Assembly: GCF_000203815.1 (NCBI RefSeq)
Contig: NW_004457734.1
Coordinates: forward strand, 441,233-505,232
Length of the DNA stretch: 64,000 nucleotides
Origin: Cavenderia fasciculata
Taxonomy: Eukaryota > Evosea > Eumycetozoa > Acytosteliales > Cavenderiaceae
Direction of reading: 5' to 3'
Position numbers and translations under genes: made by a program. Shown here piece after piece: positions 1-10,112 of this stretch (the stretch's first letter is position 1; every line of letters starts with the position of its first letter). The notes beneath the pieces were generated by a model. The model had not been told where the DNA came from. It saw nothing but the letters and a program-made list of their open reading frames with translations, and made no database searches.

Positions 1-9
1 ATTATGTAG

Positions 10-1679
10 GATGCAGCAATACAAAATGGTCATTTAGAGGTTGTAAAGGTTATTTTTTTTGATAAAATAAATGGAGGAGGTACAAGGAATGCTCTAAATT
101 ATGCCGCTGATCATGGGTATTTAGAGATTGTTAAAGTATGTACTTTTGAATATTTCAAATAATAATATTAATATTAATATTAATTGATAACATCCTTTAA
201 ATATATTTAGTTCTTACATGAAAATAGTGATAAAGGATGCAGTTGTTATGCTATGGATCATGCAGCTGAAAATGGGCACTATGAAATTGTAAAGTTTCTT
301 TCAGAGCATCGTACAGAAGGTGCATCAACCAATGCTATGGATGGTGCAGCTAAAAATGGACACTTTGAAATTGTAAAGTATCTTTCAGAGTATCGTAGTG
401 AAGGTGCATACAGAGCTATGGATTTAGCAGCTGAAAACGGCCACTTGGAAATTTTAAAGTACCTTCATTTCAATCGTAGTGAAGGTGCAACAGCCATGGC
501 TATGGATTGGGCAGCTCAAAACAGACACATTGATATTGTAAAGTACCTTTGTGAGCATCGTACTGAAGGATGTGTAAGATCTCTAGAATATGCTGCTAGG
601 AATGGTGATATTGAAATGGTATTATATCTAATCAACAATCTCAAAGTAAGATGTTTCAATTTTACTTTAAAAGAAGTACTTGATAAAGGTCGTTTAGATA
701 TTTTCCAAATACTTTATGATCATTACAAGGAGAAGAGTGATATTTGGACAAAAGACATCATGGATTGTGCTGCTAAAAATGGGTACATTGATATTGTAAA
801 GCTACTACATTTCAACAGGACCGAAGGTCCATCAAGAGGAGCGATGGTTGGTGCCGCTGCAATGGGCCACTTTGATGTAGTCAAGTTTTTACATGAGCAT
901 CGTACTGAAGGTGCAACAAGAGTAGCTATAGATTATGCATCTCAAAATGGCCATATTGACATTGTAAAGTATCTTTATCAGCATCGTAGTGAAGGTGGAA
1001 CGACCGATGCTATGGATTTGGCAGCTGGAAATGGACACTATGAAATTGTAAAGTATCTTCATGAGCATCGTAGTGAAGGTGCAACGACCACGGCAATGAA
1101 TAGGGCTGCTCGAAATGGCTACATTGATGTAGTAAAGTTCCTTTCAGAGCATCGTACTGAAGGTGCAACAACCGATGCTATGGATTTGGCAGCTCAAAAT
1201 GGACACATTGAAATCGTTCAAGTATGTAATATACATATATATATATTTTTTGTGGGATATGATATCTAATATATGTATTTATTTTTTGTTTTTGTTTCTA
1301 GTTTTTACACTTTAATCGAAGCGAAGGGTGCACTGATAAAGCTCTTTCATCTTCTTTTTTAAAACAACATCTGGAACTGGCATCTTTTCTAATCAATGTC
1401 AGAAAAGAGAAATGTAGTGAGGAATTACTGCTAGAGGTATCGTCTCTTGGGTACTATGATATTGTCAAGTTGGCTCTCACACAATTTGTTGTTAACAGCA
1501 CAGATACCATGTCATCAATAGAATCACTTACAAGAGTCATAAAACAAATGAAAAATAGCGATCATTTTGAAGTCTATCAATTACTAGAGGATCATTTCAA
1601 ACAACTTCAACAAAAACATCAACATGCCATAGCTGGTAAAGGTTTACTTGGCCAATTCAAGAAGTTATTTGGGAAATAA
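10..1679 (+). CDS. Ankyrin-type 28-residue repeat protein, 5' end outside window
   Basis: Exons 10-135, 211-1221 and 1302-1679 join in one frame, all phase 0, with GTATGT donors and TAG acceptors. The window opens on an acceptor (TAG at 7-9), so the N-terminal block lies upstream. The protein is a run of about eleven repeats of the form YLHEHRTEGATTDAMDLAA followed by NGHIEIVK, 28 residues each. The run is interrupted near 600-780 by a non-repeat spacer (NGDIEMVLYLI ... YDHYKEKSDIW). The last exon is the family C-terminal module: LASFLINVRKEKC, then YYDIVKL, then DHFEVYQLLEDHFKQLQQ. Ankyrin repeats generally bind proteins; the partner is unknown. The first exon seems to be a 39-base cassette fused to the next repeat by loss of an intron. 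Certain as a repeat protein; function unknown. Confidence 0.85.
211..1221 (+). repeat. 84-bp coding tandem repeats (ankyrin-type units)
   Basis: The exon is a tandem array of roughly 84-bp units, each coding 28 residues. The DNA itself is well conserved between units, for example GAAGGTGCAACAACC and GAAATTGTAAAGTATCTT recur. Similar arrays lie at 45052-45900 (minus), 36172-36684 (minus), 53081-53437 and 63587-63850. Conservation at silent positions suggests recent unit duplication or gene conversion. Confidence 0.8.
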
Positions 1680-1817
1680 AATAATAAAGTAATTTGCTTG
1701 TTTCCAAAGTTTCTAAAAAAAAAAAACAATTAAGTAGCTATTCTTTTTTTTTTCAACCACCAAGTTTGATGCGACCAGCAATAATACTAGTTTACAAATT
1801 CTTCTTCTTATTCAAAG

Positions 1818-2998
1818 ATGACGACTACGACTATAGTATTCACATTCTGTATTTAGAGTGAAATACATAAGAGAATTGGTATTCAATCATGTGACTAGTC
1901 ATTCTAAAGGACGATCATTAAAAGGAAGAGATATCATCAACTTACCTCGTCTTGGAATGATATCAATCTATGCAATGCCTTGGGAGTTTATTTGTCATTA
2001 TCTACCATCGGATTGTAATCAGATACTACTCGATAGAAGAAAAAGAGTGATTAGCCAATACTGTCATCATCCCAATTCAACATTGGATACACTCCAACAT
2101 CTATTTGAATGGTCTGCTATCGTTGACTTTGATTGGGAGTATTTAAAGAGATGGTCTTTGTGGTCGTTTAGGAAAAGATATATTGGAATATATCATCAAG
2201 AGATGTCCGACAGAGGATAATAGTATTTACGATTGGGCAATGGATCAAGCATGTTTGAGTGGTTACTCTCTACTGTCGAGTTGATACACTCAACAGTAAA
2301 GAAGAATGTACAACTCGACAACACAGCAATGGAAATAGCTTCTTATAATGGATTCATTGATATTGTAAAACTACTTTATTTCAACCGTAGTGAAGGTGCA
2401 ACTACAATTGCTATGGATTGGGCAGCTGGAAATAATCATTTCGAAATTGTCAAAGTATATATATAAACAACAAACAAATCCATATCCCTATCCATATTCT
2501 CTAACCCATTTATACTTTTATTTTAGTTTTTACATTTTAATAGAAGTGAAGGATGCACAAGTAAAGCTCTTCAATCTGCTTGTACCAAAGGACATTTTGA
2601 AATGGCATCTTTTCTAATCAACGTCAGAAAAGAGAAATGTGATGAAGAAATACTTCAAACATTATCAATACATGGACACGATGAAGCTGTCAAGTTCAAG
2701 TGTAAAATTTTAAAAATGTCATAAGGTTTTGGTTTTAAGAAACCAAAATCTCCTGGAGGCTATGTCATAATGTATTGAGGTTATACCCAGAAAATGGTTT
2801 GTTTAGAAGATTATAACAACTTTTTGAAAAAAAAAAATTGGTTCTCCCACATTTTGTTGGTACAGAGGGAATAGAATCAATTCAAGAGTCTTGGCAAAAA
2901 CACAATCTAGAATACCTGACCGCGGTCATTTTGAAGTCATACAACTACTCGAGAATCATTTGAAACAACTGCAACAACAAGATAATCTACCTCTTTGA
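1818..2998 (+). pseudogene. Broken ankyrin-family gene
   Basis: A full-length family member can be followed from an ATG at 1818 to a TGA at 2996-2998, but not in one frame. The N-terminal block appears as TFCI at 1848, then in another frame as RVKYIRELVFNHV (from 1856), GRDIINLPRLGMIS and the usual CHH..NSTLDTL segment. Frame changes are visible near 1853, near 2170 (RKRYIGIYHQ should read DILEYIIKR) and near 2260. The repeat exon (to 2453) and the exon starting FLHFNRSEGC at 2527 are normal. The C-terminal module is interrupted at about 2697 by roughly 145 bases of unrelated sequence, then resumes with FEVIQLLENHLKQLQQ. Several independent lesions make a sequencing error unlikely. Confidence 0.8.
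2716..2770. repeat. Hairpin flanked by 9-bp direct repeats inside the broken ankyrin gene
   Basis: ATGTCATAA occurs at 2716-2724 and again at 2762-2770. Between the copies lies a perfect 9-bp inverted repeat, TTTTGGTTT (2727-2735) and AAACCAAAA (2740-2748), with loop TAAG. The whole lies in the roughly 145-base insert that splits the C-terminal module. Confidence 0.6.
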
Positions 2999-3057
2999 AA
3001 CCAATAACAAAAAATAATTGTAATATTAAACTCTAAAAGATTTATTTACTTTTGATT

Positions 3058-4234
3058 TTAGAAATCACCAATCTTTAAAACAGCACGGAATCTAGCTTTG
3101 GAAATATTCTTTAAACATTCTTCAGCTTGCTCGAGTGGATAGACTTGAATCATTGATCTGACATTTTGGTTGGCTGCAAACTTGAGGGTGGCCTCTGTGT
3201 CACGACTATCACCCGAATAGGATCCTATTACAGATTGATTGTTGCTAATGAGCAAGAGTGGACTGACTGCGATGTTTTCAAGGATACCGGCCAAGAGTAA
3301 AAGCTTGCCATTTGACCCAAGAGCCTTGGAGAGCTCCTCGATTGAGTCTTTGGCGGGTGCAGTGCACATAATGGCCTTGATACTACCAATAGCTTTCAAA
3401 CGACCGACAACATCGGGTTGTGAAGAGTTGATGTAATGGTGTGCACCTAGTTCCTTGGCAAGTTGTTCTTTCTCGTCACCTGATGAAACGGCGATGACTT
3501 CATACCCAAGCTTTCTGGCAAACTGGATACCCAAATGACCGAGACCGCCAACACCATGGACTGCCACCAAATCACCTCCTTTAAGACCGGAATCACGGAT
3601 TGATTTAAATACTGTGACACCTGCACAACAGAATGGACCGGCTTGGAGGAAATCAATGGCGTCTGGGATACGAGCCAATGCATCGTGTGGTGCAACTGTG
3701 TATTCGGCATACCCACCGTTGAATGTCAAACCACACCCACCAGCACTCTTGCAAGTGACCCAGCTGTCAGCCAAACAATCTTCACATTCTCCACAGTGAC
3801 CTCCACCAAAGTATCCAACACCTACACGATCACCAATCTTGAATCTTGTGACTCCCTCACCAAGGGCATCGACAATTCCAGCCACCTCATGACCCGGTAC
3901 CCTTGGGAAAATATTACCAACGGCACCACTGGAAATCATCATGTCAGAGTGACACACTCCACATGCCATCACTTTGACTCTTACCTGTCCCTTTCCAACT
4001 TGTGGAATTGGTATTTGAGTAATCTCCCATTTTCCTAAAAATCAAAAATAACATAAAAATAAAAAGAAAATTGGAAAAAAAAAAATACAAATGGAAAGAA
4101 ATAATATTTGAATATTAGAATATTAGAATATTATTATTATTATTATTACTATGAATCTCTTTAAATTTAATATTTTACATACCAGCTGAAACAATAACAG
4201 CAGCTTTCATAGTGGTAACTTCTTTTGGTTCCAT
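3058..4234 (-). CDS. Zinc-dependent alcohol dehydrogenase (MDR superfamily)
   Basis: Two exons on the minus strand, 4183-4234 and 3058-4034, give 342 residues, close to the roughly 340-350 of bacterial and yeast ADHs. The catalytic-zinc region CGVCHSD and GHEVAGIV is present, as is the structural-zinc cluster of four cysteines within HCGECEDCLADSWVTC, and the NAD(P)-binding glycine motif GVGGLGHLG. Family knowledge: such enzymes interconvert primary alcohols and aldehydes using NAD(H) or NADP(H), usually in the cytosol. The start MEPKEVTTMKAA is chosen because the intron then joins in frame to KWEITQIPIP. The gene stands alone between two broken ankyrin genes. Bacterial-like family membership alone does not prove transfer. 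The exact substrate cannot be read. Confidence 0.92.
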
Positions 4235-4957
4235 TTTTTTTTAAAAAGACAATAAATATGTATTTGTAAAATAGATAGATAAAATTACTTAAAAATTGTT
4301 GTGCGTGTGTGTATGATTGATTAATAATGTTTTGATATCTCAATAGTTTTGGTTTGGCAATGACTTTTATATAGATTGAGAGTCTACTACATTTTTCAAT
4401 TTCATACACGTAATCTAGTACATGTACACCCACCCACCTTACTGGAAATGGCTTTAGCACAAGCAAAAGAGCCAAAACAAATAGATCACCCAAATTCCAT
4501 GTATTATCTTTCTCAAAAATTATTTTTACCCACCATTGCCTGCAAATATCTCACATTGACCTGAACAGTGATGTAATCAATGTGTCACCAAATCCGACCA
4601 ATCTTGGTACTACCAGATCTCTCATGACTCCAAGTGATGTCAACCATCTCCACTCAACCTACCAACTCGGAAGGTTTTCAATTTATTCAAGTAACTTCAA
4701 CGATAGATACTCTTGAGAAGACCCACTCCTTGAGATTTTTTTTTTGTTGTCTTTGAAATGGAATGTGATATGATCTCCAAATCTACTCTATCTGTCAATC
4801 AATATGACTTTCATATATTTTCATATTTGTACAATCATTGATTTAATTTAAATAAATGGAATAAATTGAAATTATCTTTTCTTAACAAAATAAAATATTA
4901 GATGTTCAAGTCAAAAATTTGCATCATTCTTTTTTTTATTAAATAGTTGAATGTATA
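4235..4957. other. Spacer upstream of the ADH gene
   Basis: AT-rich spacer between the ADH start and the next ankyrin relic. It has A/T runs but no convincing frame, RNA gene or long repeat. It presumably holds the ADH promoter. Confidence 0.5.
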
Positions 4958-5805
4958 ATGACTACATTTAATTGTATATTTAGATCGATATACATTAGAC
5001 AATTGATATTTAATCATATATTGTATAACGAAACAATTGTATCCTTATCAAGGTAAAGGAAACAAAATAAAAGTAATGATGGTAGACAACGATCATTAGT
5101 CGGAAGAGATATCATCAAGTTACCTCTTTTTGGAATGATATCAAAGTTTGGGTTACCGTGGCACTATATTAAACATTATCTACCATCGGATTGAATCAAA
5201 TACTACTTAAAAGAAGAAGAAGAGTAATCAGTCAATACTGTTGTCATCAAAATGCAACATTGGACACACTCAATCATCTATTTGAATGGTCTCAAGTTGA
5301 CTTTGATTTGGATTATTTGAAAGCATTAATCACCTATTTTAAAAGAACGTTGGATGATATAAAAAATCAAGAGATATTATCAATAGAAGAGACAGAAACG
5401 AATGACTTTCTCAGTTGCGCAATCAACATGGCTTGCAAATATGGGTATCTCTCAACTGTCAAATTGATTTGCTCTTTCAAATATGTACATTTCAAACACA
5501 TAGCAATGCAAAAAGCTTGTATAATGGATTCATTGACATTGTACAAAAAAAATATAATGCTATGGAAAAGACAGCTATGGAAAATGGGCACTTGGATGTT
5601 GCAAAGTACCTTTATGAGCATCAAGGCACCCCCCCAATCTTCCAGATACTCTCGAATGGTTATTTACGAGCCTGCTAGAAAAGGAAACATTGAAATGGTA
5701 TCATACCTTGCTCACACTTGATCAATGCAATGTTGTGCCGGTCAATTTGAAAAAAGAATTGATTCTTCGATATGGACAAGAATAATATTAAAGAGTCTGT
5801 ACTTG
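4958..5805 (+). pseudogene. Broken ankyrin-family gene (N-terminal part)
   Basis: It starts with an ATG at 4958 and the family N-terminus (TTFNCIFRSIYIRQLIFNH), then meets a stop before 5060. The block resumes in other frames as GRDIIKLP (about 5103), KFGLPWHYIKHYLPSD (about 5146), then NQILLKRRRRVISQYCCHQNA (from 5191) and FLSCAINMACKYGYLSTVKL. Around 5540-5660 two short repeat-like pieces appear (FIDIVQKK, NGHLDVAKYLYEHQG) in a third frame, then NIEMVSYLAHT. At least four frame breaks are visible. The 3' boundary is uncertain because similarity fades after about 5700. Confidence 0.75.
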
Positions 5806-6456
5806 ACTCTACCAATATGCATAATCTACCCTCAATTCAGTCTAAAGTCCATCTTGGTCGCCTCCATTCCTTCAATCATTGGTAAACTGTTTGATGTGTT
5901 TGCAAAGAATAGTAATCAAAAAGATGGATACTGCTCTCTTTTATCGATGTCAAAAGGATATACAAGATTTTGAAATCATATCCATTTGCTGCCAAAGAAA
6001 AAAAAGCTTTAGAAAAATGAAAACAACAATCATAGTTTTACAATTGATAATAATAATAAAAAAATAAATAAAATGATTTAATTAAAAAAATAGATTCTCT
6101 AATATCATTCAAGAAGCGTCTTCGCTTGGCTCTAGATCGGAGGGGGGGGGGGGGGGGGGGGTGAACCCCTTCCAGATCAAATTTGTTGTCACTCTTGAAG
6201 ACTAATCTATAGACAAATATGCAGGAGAGTTGTTAAAAGCAATAATATCTGAAATTTACATGGGAAATTTAGTAATCTTAACTAAAATATCAGAGACTCG
6301 ACGTCTTCTCGATCGCCCCATTATGACAATTTTTTGTTAGAATGCAACCATTCGAATATTCTCCTGTCTGTTTATCGTATCCATGTGATCCCTCGTCTTT
6401 CACAAACACATAACAGATAAAGAACAAAGATAGATAGATAGATATCAATCAAAATC
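5806..6456. other. Spacer with poly-G tract
   Basis: No gene recognised. The only unusual content is a 20-base G run (6142-6161) and a locally GC-richer flank with the small hairpin AAGCG-TCTT-CGCTT near 6116-6129. Short open frames at 5725-6067 have no recognisable domain. Confidence 0.5.
6142..6161. repeat. Poly-G tract of 20
   Basis: Twenty consecutive G, preceded by AGATCGGA at 6134-6141. In such an AT-rich genome a G run of this length is striking. It may be natural or an assembly artefact (see findings). Confidence 0.9.
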
Positions 6457-7989
6457 ATGTCGAGTATATTAGAAAGATTGGCAGCATTTAAGAACAAACA
6501 TTCGATTCAGAGCATCTCAAAGAATGTATCGTACTCACTCTTGAATACTGTAAGACATCTTTCGTCAAAGGAAAAGATTATTATTGCTTCTGTATCGACT
6601 GCATGGTTGGGCTTTGTTTGTAAGTACCGACTTGTGTGTATGCGCGCTAATGGTGTAAATTAACTAATCATTCCTCTCTTTTGTTCTTTCTCTCTCTTTC
6701 TAAAAAGACAACCCAGGAAGCACTTCTACAATCACTGATGAAACAATGGATGAGTTTCTAGAGATAGCAGAGTACATGATGGAACTTTCCAAATCAGGTG
6801 CAGAGGGAATAGCTATGTTGTTCGATATGGATCATCCATTGTTGGAACATATCGCTGCTTGGTTAGAGCACAGCAAGCATGCAATGATCAAATTAGAACC
6901 TCATTTGGGACGTGTCATGATTGTTCTTGCTCGTTTCCTACACAGCTTGCTCTATGTGGTGATTGAATCTGAAGAAGGAGAGAGCCCTCTTCCAACGCTG
7001 GCAGAACGTTACCAAGGTTTTCTTGGTCACCCTCTAATTCAAAATCTTATCAAAATTTGGAGAATCATGTTAGCTAAATGTATGAACAGACATACATACA
7101 TACATAACATACATTATTCACTGTTATAACAGTACCGATCGTTTACAACTAACTAATAATCTTTTTGTAAAATGTAGCACCTAAAAAGAAAATTATATTC
7201 TTTAATTTCCTCAGCGTGCTCGATGAACAAATAGAGACTGAGAATGTTAGATTCATATTGTTGGCGCTCTTGGCAAAAACATCACCTGATATTCCATTGG
7301 AGACCTTTCCAACTGAAAATATTCTTTCCTTTTACCATCAGTTGAAACCCCTCTATGCCGGAGGCTGGACATACGACTCGATCGATCAAACACTCAACCG
7401 TCTTGCCAACATTTTAGCGTCAAGATACAGCGATGGTGATATCGAAGAGCCACTCTCACAAATAGAAACATATGGTGGATACCGTTACCGAAGATACATT
7501 CCCAATTGGATGCTTGAATTCAAAGAAACAATGCTCCTCACGGCGTTGGGATCGTCCCTTGCCGTTGGCACTAAAGTGGTGCCTGCCCCATTACAACTTG
7601 CCTCGTTGGCCTTCTTGTTGGATATGGATTACCTGGGTGATAAGAGTGTATATGTGGTTAACCTCTTAACGGGAATAACCACCTATATTCTGGGAAGAAA
7701 CAACTACAAGGCACTAGGAGTTGCTCTCTCTACCACTTTTCTCCCAATCGTTCTCAGACAACTTTTCATCAAGAATATAGAACAAATTCGCCAAAGTGAA
7801 ATTTACAAACAAAAGGTCATCGTCGACTTGCGTCATTATATCACCATTCTACACACGCTTCAGAAAACAGCCAAAGCAAACCAATCAAGTATTCAAGAAG
7901 AAGAGGAGGAGGAGGAACAAAATATTAAAGCACCACAAGATGTAAAGGAGATAGACACAACCTCAATTGCCGGTGTCAACCAAGAATGA
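6457..7989 (+). CDS. Unknown three-exon protein, probably membrane-associated
   Basis: Exons 6457-6619, 6708-7079 and 7178-7989 join cleanly (donors GTAAGT, GTATGA, GTATGA-like; both introns in phase 1) to give 448 residues. I do not recognise the family. The N-terminus is basic and hydrophobic around KEKIIIASVSTAWLGFV. Residues about 100-150 are helical with HLGRVMIVLARFLHSLLYVV. From about 310 on there are several apolar stretches (MLLTALGSSLAVGT, LQLASLAFLLD, VVNLLTGITTYIL, ALGVALSTTFLPIVL) that could be membrane segments. The tail is acidic (a run of seven Glu). An organellar membrane protein is a reasonable guess only. The 5' UTR holds a GATA microsatellite. The gene model is sound; the function is open. 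Confidence 0.8.
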
Positions 7990-8040
7990 AGACATCACAA
8001 TTAAATAAATAAATAAATATTAATATTAATTAAAAAATAG

Positions 8041-8235
8041 ATCATCGATCAATGTAAAACTGATAAAGCTTCAAATGATGGGTGGGTACTATGATATTGT
8101 AAAGTTGATCCTCCACAGTTTGTTGGCACAGATACCAAGTCTGTAAAATCACTTAAAAAGATCATAAAAGATATGAAATATGGTGACCATTTTGAAGTTA
8201 GAAAATTACTCAAAGACCAACACAACAACAATTAA
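8041..8235 (+). pseudogene. Relic of the ankyrin-family C-terminal exon
   Basis: Only the end of the family C-terminal module survives: GYYDIVKL near 8084, then in another frame TDTKSVKSLKKIIKDMK and GDHFEVRKLLKDQ ending at TAA 8233-8235. There is no upstream repeat or N-terminal block, and one frame change is needed within 100 bases. Confidence 0.7.
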
Positions 8236-8320
8236 TTAAATAAATAAATAAATAAAATAAAATAAATTTTAAAAGTTTAAATTGATAATAAAAGAGGTAA
8301 GTTTATCTATGTTTATTTAT

Positions 8321-10112
8321 TTATTTACGTGCAACAACTCTCTTGACTGCGTTTACAATATTTTGAGTTTGGACCATAGCATTATCTTCCAAATTCTTGG
8401 CGTATGGCATTGGGACCTAAAGGAAAAAAAGAAAAAAAAAAGGATTAATTAAAATTCAATAAATATATATATTCTCTCTTTTCTTTTCTTTTCTTTTTTT
8501 GTTTAGACTTACATCAGCACCACAAACACGTTCAATTGGAGCATCGAGATAGTCGAAAGCGTTTTCAACCATTTGGGCAGCGATTTCAGAGCCGACACCA
8601 TGTTGAGCCCAACCTTCTTCGACAGTGACCATTCTGTTTGTCTTCTGGATGGACTTTACCAAGGTTTCAGTGTCGAGTGGACGGATGGAACGCAAGTTGA
8701 TGACCTCACAGTTGATGCCTTCCTTGGCGAGGATTTCAGCAGCCTCTAAGCATTGAGTGACAATACGTGAAAAGGCGACAATGGTAACATCGCTACCTTG
8801 ACGCTCAACCTTGGCCTTGCCAATTGGCAAAAGGAAATCCTTGTCTTGAGACTCTGGTGAAAGAGTAAACTTGTAGTTGTATAAAATTTCAGATTCGAGA
8901 CAGACAACTGGATTGTCGTCACGGATGGCAGCCTTGAGGAGACCACGATGATCTTCGGCTGACCATGGGGCAATGACCTTGAGACCTGGGATTTGTCCGT
9001 ACCAAGCAGCAAAACATTGACTGTGTTGAGCTCCGACAGAGGTTGGTGGGCCGTTTGGACCTCTAAATACAATTGGGTTGAAAACAGTACCACCAGACAT
9101 GTAATGAGTCTTGGCTGATGAATTGATAATATGATCAATAGCTTGTAAACTAAAATCAAAAATAAATTAGATTAGATATCATATATTACTTTCAGAAAGA
9201 GGATACCCATCGATAGATCAATCAATCAATCGCAATGGATAAGTGTCTTTGTTCTCTTTTCATACCTGAAATTCCAAGTCATAAACTCTACGATTGGTCT
9301 GAGACCAGACATGGCAGCACCAGCACCAATACCGGCAAAACCAATTTCTGTGATTGGGGTGTCGACGATTCTCTTTGAACCAAACTTGTCCCAGAGACCC
9401 TTACTGATCTTGTAGGCACCATTGTATTGAGCTACTTCTTCTCCCATCAAGAATACTCTCTCATCTCTTTCGATTTCTTCTTCCAAAGCACTGTTGATGG
9501 CTTCACGAACTGTAACCTAATGAATAAATATAATTACAACAATATAGATTAATATTAGAATATATATTACATTATGATAATATTATCATCATCATCATCA
9601 TCATCATCATCTTTTGGTCTTTATATGTTTTGATATTATTATTCTGCCGAAATCATGATGGTTCATTTAAACACTGTTTGACACCAATTGTGTTGTTGTG
9701 GTGGTTGTTCTATATTCTATCTATCACTTGATATATCTCTTTTTCTTTTCCTTCCCTCTTTTCACTTTCTTCTTTCTTCTTTCTTCTTTGTTTAACCATG
9801 TACATCTTTGTTGTTGTTGTTGTTGGTATATCTTTTTTAAAATAAAGTTCTTTCTTTCTTTCATGTTATGTCGTCTTTTCTTTGTTGTCTGTAGTCTTTG
9901 TTTCTATCTACTATCTGTCTGTCCTATGTTGTTGTTTGTCTGTCTATGTTGTATATTATGTTGTATGTATATAGTCTTGTTGTGTCGTGTGTATAGTTCT
10001 TTGTTGATCATACCTCTTTTGGAGCAACAGTCGAGTATGATCTGACGAATGAAGATCTGAGTTGTGATGCAACTTGTGGTGTAATAACCTTCTTGACGAT
10101 AGCGTTCATCAT
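8321..10112 (-). CDS. pdhB: Pyruvate dehydrogenase E1 component, beta subunit (mitochondrial)
   Basis: Four exons on the minus strand (10014-10112, 9266-9516, 8513-9149, 8321-8416) give 360 residues, matching the 359 of human PDHB. Exon 1 encodes a basic, Ser-rich mitochondrial presequence ([18 protein letters not shown], then SSFVRSYST). Exon 2 carries the E1-beta signature [18 protein letters not shown] and [17 protein letters not shown]. Exon 3 has FRGPNG and [12 protein letters not shown], and the C-terminal half has [14 protein letters not shown]. With E1-alpha it decarboxylates pyruvate using thiamine diphosphate and passes the acetyl group to E2 in the matrix. The splice rejoining Phe-Ser-Leu-Gln-Ala at exon 2/3 fits the family. 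The first intron (497 bases) is much longer than its neighbours. Identification is firm. Confidence 0.96.

Noticed and set aside
211-1221. Regular 84-bp repeats as a possible CRISPR-like or satellite array
   Set aside because: The period is coding, frame-preserving and matches ankyrin-type units; no spacers of unrelated sequence.
5725-6067. 82- and 62-codon frames after the broken ankyrin gene
   Set aside because: No domain, no homology to the family and located in decaying sequence; treated as spacer.
9698-10045. 115-codon apolar frame in pdhB intron 1
   Set aside because: Composed of T-rich low-complexity sequence on the strand opposite the gene; Phe/Leu/Cys-rich with no pattern.
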